This document shows, in pieces, positions 18,608-22,486 of a stretch of 22,486 nt of DNA. The translations under genes were made by a program, and so were the position numbers. Numbering within the stretch: the stretch's first letter is position 1; every line of letters starts with the position of its first letter. Location: assembly GCA_036897095.1 (NCBI GenBank), contig JAYMSP010002788.1, forward strand, positions 1 through 22,486. The letters are read 5' to 3'. Source of the stretch: Plantago elongata (taxonomy: Eukaryota; Streptophyta; Magnoliopsida; Lamiales; Plantaginaceae). The notes under the pieces were generated by a model. It had not been told where the DNA came from, did not search any database, and saw nothing but the letters and a program-made list of their open reading frames with translations.

Positions 18608-19242
18608 CAACTTCCGCTTACTCAATCGTAGTCATTAATTTTTAAGTTTTTTTCCGAAATATGTGAGTTATAAACTAGTAATTAACAACTATAAAATTTG
18701 ATGTTTGCCATATTTCTTTATGTTGTTATGTCATTCAAGGGACTACGTGTGTTTATGCATCAATTGACAATGACTACATAACACTTATACTTTACATTTT
18801 TGACTGAAAAATTAATTGTGAAGGAAAAAGAGTTACGCATAGAGAAAAAGAATAAAATTGAAAAGTACATATTCATGAGAAAAATTTATGGATGTTTGGT
18901 CCTGGGACATGAATACCCTGTTTAAGGCTCGATGCGTACGTCAATCACTTAAAGTAGGGTAGAATGTAATACCTAACAACCCACATCAATTGGTTAAGAA
19001 CAAGACGGATGAAATCTAGACCACCACTCTCAACTAGTATGAGGCCTTTTAAGTTATTCCAAAAGTAAATATGTACAGGGTTCAGCCTAAAGCTTATAAT
19101 ATTGTACTAGTGTGACGTATATGGGCAAAGTCATGCTTAACAACGCTTCCATAAATGGTCGAGTCTCGATTGTTTTGTGGTTAAGTCGTTACACTATGAT
19201 CAAACAAGCTTGTTCAAATAGTGATTTATTTTTGCTTTGATC
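18608..19242. other. 3' flank of the S1-family gene
   Basis: Noncoding and AT-rich. It is conserved in order with the flank of the pseudogene copy (21390-22006), as expected from the segmental duplication. I see no separate gene. Confidence 0.6.
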
Positions 19243-19972
19243 GAGTTTTATGCAATGTTGCTAGTTTTTTACAAGAGACTCATATATATGAACATGCTCC
19301 ATTAAAGGTCCAAGTGTCGTGTGTGGTTCAAAGATAGCATGCCCCACTTGATGTTTTAGGGATCGTTAGTATTGTATCGAGAAGCGCAAAGCTTAGAGAA
19401 TTGTTATACATGTTATTGATGTGCATGTGTAAGGTAGATAATTTGATCATGATCTTGCTTGTTATGACTGCATAGATTGTAACTATTAACTTGAATCTTT
19501 TGATTTGATTGATTTGTTGACTTACCTTGGGTTGTTACAACATGGTCACGTAAGCATGTTTATGGAGTGATTTCCCAAAACAGGCCATTTGAATGAACAT
19601 TTTCCAATTCAAATCGATTCCCAACCAGCCCCTAATATTTCCGCATTGAACGAGCTCTATGCCATGCAACTTGGTTTTTACAATTTAATTCCAAGTAGTA
19701 GGGTGGGAGTGCTAGACACTCATGCCTCTAATCATGCTCCACTAAAGGTGCAAGTGTCGTGTGTGGTTCTTAGATAACATTTTTTGTAGACCCCAATTGA
19801 TACTTAGAAATTGTTGCTCCGATTAAGTAGAGTAGTGTAGCCAGAAGAGAAAGTATACCGATTTATGTATTAAATATTCTTATGTACATGTAGAATTGTG
19901 AGATTATTTAATTTTGATCTTACTTGTTGTGACTAGATGGTTTGTCACTGTTAACTTGAATCTTTCAATTTA
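19243..19972 (+). repeat. Internal direct duplication in the 3' flank (units R1 and R2)
   Basis: R1 (about 19243-19502) and R2 (about 19652-19972) share GAG(T/C)T(T/C)TATG, CATGCTCCA(T/C)TAAAGGT, AAGTGTCGTGTGTGGTT and a GTTAACTTGAATCTTT-like end. They are more diverged from each other than the two large copies are. The right large copy keeps R1 (about 22007-22280) and the start of R2 (about 22353-22425), so this duplication came first. The 62-codon frame at 19589-19777 is part of R2 and looks fortuitous. Confidence 0.75.
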
Positions 19973-20636
19973 TTCTTGTACTTTACCGCATGGAATGAAA
20001 AGTATTGTTCGGGGTCACAGAAAGTTAATAAAAAACATACATAATTAAAATAATAAAAGAAAATAAATAGAAGTGAAAAAAAAACCACGCATGGAATTTG
20101 AACCTTGCACGTTATATTTTGAAGAGTGACGTATTTGTACCAAATTCAACATTTAATGTGTAAGATTAACATGTGAGATTACAATAGAGTTCTCAATTGT
20201 TTCGTATAATTTACGTAACACGTTACTTTAACATCAAGTCCATCATAAGTTTTGGTGCTATTGCAAAAGCTTTACTTCATAAAAGTCTAACCAGTAGATT
20301 GACGATCAAATTGATTAGACGGAGTGCGTGTACTTCTCCAAGATTGGGTCCCTGACTGGCCATACTTTCAATTAGTTGGCTAATGATTTTCATTTTGAAT
20401 ACCTTCGTATTAAAAATGAACATAACATAATAAATTTGAAAAAAAACATGTCACGACTAACGGTGTAACGGCTAAACATAAACTTAAAACTATACCACAA
20501 CAAATAGACCAATTTCTAAACTTACACACATGCCGGTCTAATAGAATATCATTAAACATACTCTCATACGTTTTATACTTATTTAAGTACCTTAAATTTT
20601 ATAGAAATAGTTTAGAAGTCATAAAACTAGTGCTTC
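19973..20636. other. Spacer between the two S1-family copies
   Basis: AT-rich, no gene seen. An A-rich stretch (about 20028-20092) precedes GGAATTTGAACCTTGCAC, whose reverse complement resembles a tRNA B-box, but no A-box or duplication supports a SINE. Confidence 0.5.
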
Positions 20637-22425
20637 TTAATTACCAAATATCACATATGATCATCATGAAAAGAATAATTTTGGAAATCATGGAATCTTG
20701 TGGTAAGCTCGATAAGTTTCTAATTATATTTCATAGACTTGTCTTAAAGTTATTGGGTAAGAAATTAATTGTATTAAATGCATCAATTTTTTTCTATGTA
20801 TTAATTCTAGAATTTTCTCCAATTATTTGGGAAAAGATTATTTGCACTTCAATATAGTTCCACCTTAAATATGTGTAATCATCACTTTAAATTATTAGTT
20901 ACATCAAAAGAAGTTGTTTTCTTCCGATTATAACCAAAACTACTCAAGAAATTACATACAAAGGTTGTACCAAAATATAAATTCTACAAGAATGATTCAG
21001 ACATATTCCACATTCACAATTATAGTTATTATGTTTGCCTTTGTCACAACTGTATTAGTAGAGATTATTGTTACCACCGTATCTGATTTAAAAGGTGAAA
21101 GCATCAAGGCTCATTGTTTCTCCAGAGATGACGATTTTGGCTATAAAACCATGAAGAATGGTGAAAAATTCAATATTACGTTCGAACGACAATTCTTTGG
21201 AAGAACTTAATTTTTCTACACTTTTCATACAAACCACGATTCTGGAAGTTACAAAGTATGGAATGAAGGCATAACAAAGGATTATTGTGGCCAGTATTGT
21301 ATTGGTACGTACAAGCAAATGGCCCGTCTGTAGAGACTAGGACCGGTACTCATGAATGTTTTACTTGGTCAAAGATACATTTGCAGTAACAACTTCCGCT
21401 TACTCAATCATAGTCATTACTTTTTTGTGTTCATCGAAATATGTGGGTTGTAAACTAGTAATTAACAACTATAAAATTTGAACCATATTTCTTTATGTTG
21501 TTATGTCATTCAAGGGATTACGTGTGTTTATGCATCAATTGACAATGACTACATAACACTTATATTTTACATTGTGGCTTGAAAAATTAATTGTGAAGGA
21601 AAAAGAGTTACACATAAAGAAAAAGAATAAAATTGAAATGAACATATTCATCACAAAAATGTGTGGATGGATGGTCCTTGGACATGAATACATCATTTAA
21701 GGCTCGGCGAGTACGTCAAGTAATTAATGTAGGGTATAATGTAATATCTAACAACCCACATCAATAGGTTAAGAACAAAATGGATGAAATTTCTCAACTA
21801 GTATGATGCCTTTTGAGTTATTCCAAAAAGTAAATCCATGTGAGCTTCGGTCTAAAGCTTACAATATTGTACTAGTGTGACATATACGGGCAAAGCCATC
21901 TTAACCACGCTGACATAAAGGGTCGAGTCTCGATTGATTCGTGTTCAAGTCGTTACACTATGATCAGATAAAATTCTTCAAAAAGTGATTTATTTTTGCT
22001 TTGATCGAATTTTATGTAATGCTGCTTGTTTCTTACAAGAGGCTCATATATATATGAACATGCTCCATTAAAGGTGCAAGTGTCATGTGTGGTTTAAAGA
22101 TAGCATGCCCCAATTGATATTTTAAGGATTGTTAGTAATGTAGCTAGAAGCGTAAAGCTTAGAGAATTTTCTAAACATGTTATTCATGTGCATGTAGGTA
22201 AGGTAGATAATTTGATCATGATCTGGCTTGTTATGACTAGATAGATTGTTACTATTAGCTTGAATCTTTTGATCGATTTGTGTACTTATGTTGGGTTGTT
22301 ACAACATTGTCACTTAAGCATGTTCAAGGAGTGATTTATTCTCTCATTGAATGAGCTCCATGTAATGCGACTTGACTTTTACAATTTAATTTCAAGTAGT
22401 AGGGTGGGGTTGTTCTAGATAATGA
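20637..22425 (+). repeat. Segmental duplication, right copy (contains the broken S1-family gene)
   Basis: Direct repeat of 17872-19720. Alignment is lost near 22425, after AAGTAGTAGGGTGGG, shortly before the G run at 22441. The copy may continue into a rearranged or misassembled region at the window edge. Confidence 0.9.
20977..21389 (+). pseudogene. Broken duplicate of the S1-family (SPH) gene
   Basis: This copy aligns end to end with 18194-18607. Three lesions are visible. The start ATG has become ATA at 20977, with the next in-frame ATG at 20992, six codons before the signal peptide region. A TAA (21208-21210) replaces the Glu codon after GRT at about residue 77. One T is lost from the TTTGG after QYCI, shifting the rest. 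The Cys after EFF is also changed to Tyr. The largest possible product would have the signal peptide and only about half the domain, without most cysteines. The signal region and first half remain well conserved, so inactivation looks recent. Confidence 0.92.
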
Positions 22426-22440
22426 AAAATTAAAACACTT

Positions 22441-22458
22441 GGGGGGGGGGGGGGGGGG
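22441..22458. repeat. G18 homopolymer
   Basis: Eighteen consecutive Gs, followed by TTGGG. It lies just where the duplicated segment stops matching. Long G runs are rare in AT-rich plant DNA and can form G-quadruplexes, but they are also a common sign of sequencing or assembly error. Confidence 0.9.
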
Positions 22459-22486
22459 TTGGGCAAAACTAAGATGAGTCAAGTTA

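Larger units (their letters stand above)
17872..19720 (+). repeat. Segmental duplication, left copy (contains the intact S1-family gene)
   Basis: From TTAATTACCAAATATCACAT onward this segment matches 20637 to about 22425 over roughly 1.8 kb, covering about 300 bp upstream of the gene, the gene and about 1.1 kb downstream. The copies lie in direct orientation about 2.77 kb apart start to start, with about 0.9 kb of unrelated DNA between. Similarity is high by eye, with scattered substitutions and small gaps. Confidence 0.9.

Noticed and set aside
20028..20165. Minus-strand SINE suggested by a B-box-like sequence
   Set aside because: No A-box, the A-rich stretch is on the wrong side for that orientation, and no flanking duplication was found.
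21088..21318. Minus-strand open frame over the S1-family pseudogene
   Set aside because: It is an antisense shadow of the broken gene.
1..22486. CRISPR array, bacterial operon, tRNA or rRNA gene
   Set aside because: No regularly spaced repeats, no prokaryotic gene layout, and no full tRNA or rRNA. The only tRNA-like sequence is the degenerate SINE head.

Overview
This window is nuclear DNA from a flowering plant, most likely a eudicot. It is AT-rich, the main gene is split into nine coding exons with GT..AG introns, and its protein matches plant DDX6-type helicases throughout. It also holds plant-type retroposons, a MITE and a plant-specific S1-family secreted protein gene. I cannot name the species.

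Layout. Positions 1-110 may be the start of a gene running leftward out of the window (weak evidence). Positions 111-3780 are mostly intergenic, with one short coding-like island at 2293-2499. Positions about 3797-12830 hold one large plus-strand gene: a complete 504-residue DEAD-box RNA helicase of the RH6/RH8/RH12 (DDX6/Dhh1) group. It has a site II palindrome upstream, a leader rich in trinucleotide repeats, eight coding introns and one inferred 3'UTR intron. Its introns carry a Stowaway-like MITE (intron 2), a diverged tandem duplication (intron 3) and a tRNA-derived SINE flanked by a perfect 13-bp target-site duplication (intron 6).

Positions 12830-17870 contain no intact protein gene. 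They hold a 58-bp tandem repeat and two diverged cassettes (from about 14040 and 16680), each with a TATA-like element, a pyrimidine-rich leader-like stretch and a long T-rich tract. These tracts carry a degenerate repeat with core TTATAGTTTTAAG, which also occurs inverted at about 16090-16330. A processed pseudogene of the spliceosomal/snoRNP K-turn protein SNU13 (NHP2L1, 15.5K) sits in the first tract on the minus strand, with an oligo(A) remnant and a perfect 14-bp target-site duplication.

Positions 17872 to about 22425 are a roughly 1.8-kb segment present twice. The left copy has an intact 137-residue S1-family (SPH) secreted protein gene. The right copy is a pseudogene that has lost its start, gained a stop and has a frameshift. 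A smaller internal duplication in the 3' flank is present in both copies. The window ends in an 18-base G run that may be an assembly artefact.

The genes do not form a pathway. The region reads as a housekeeping mRNA-decay helicase next to an accessory region shaped by retroposition and segmental duplication. I found no evidence of a coherent new multigene system. The least explained structure is the TTATAGTTTTAAG repeat with its paired promoter-like cassettes.
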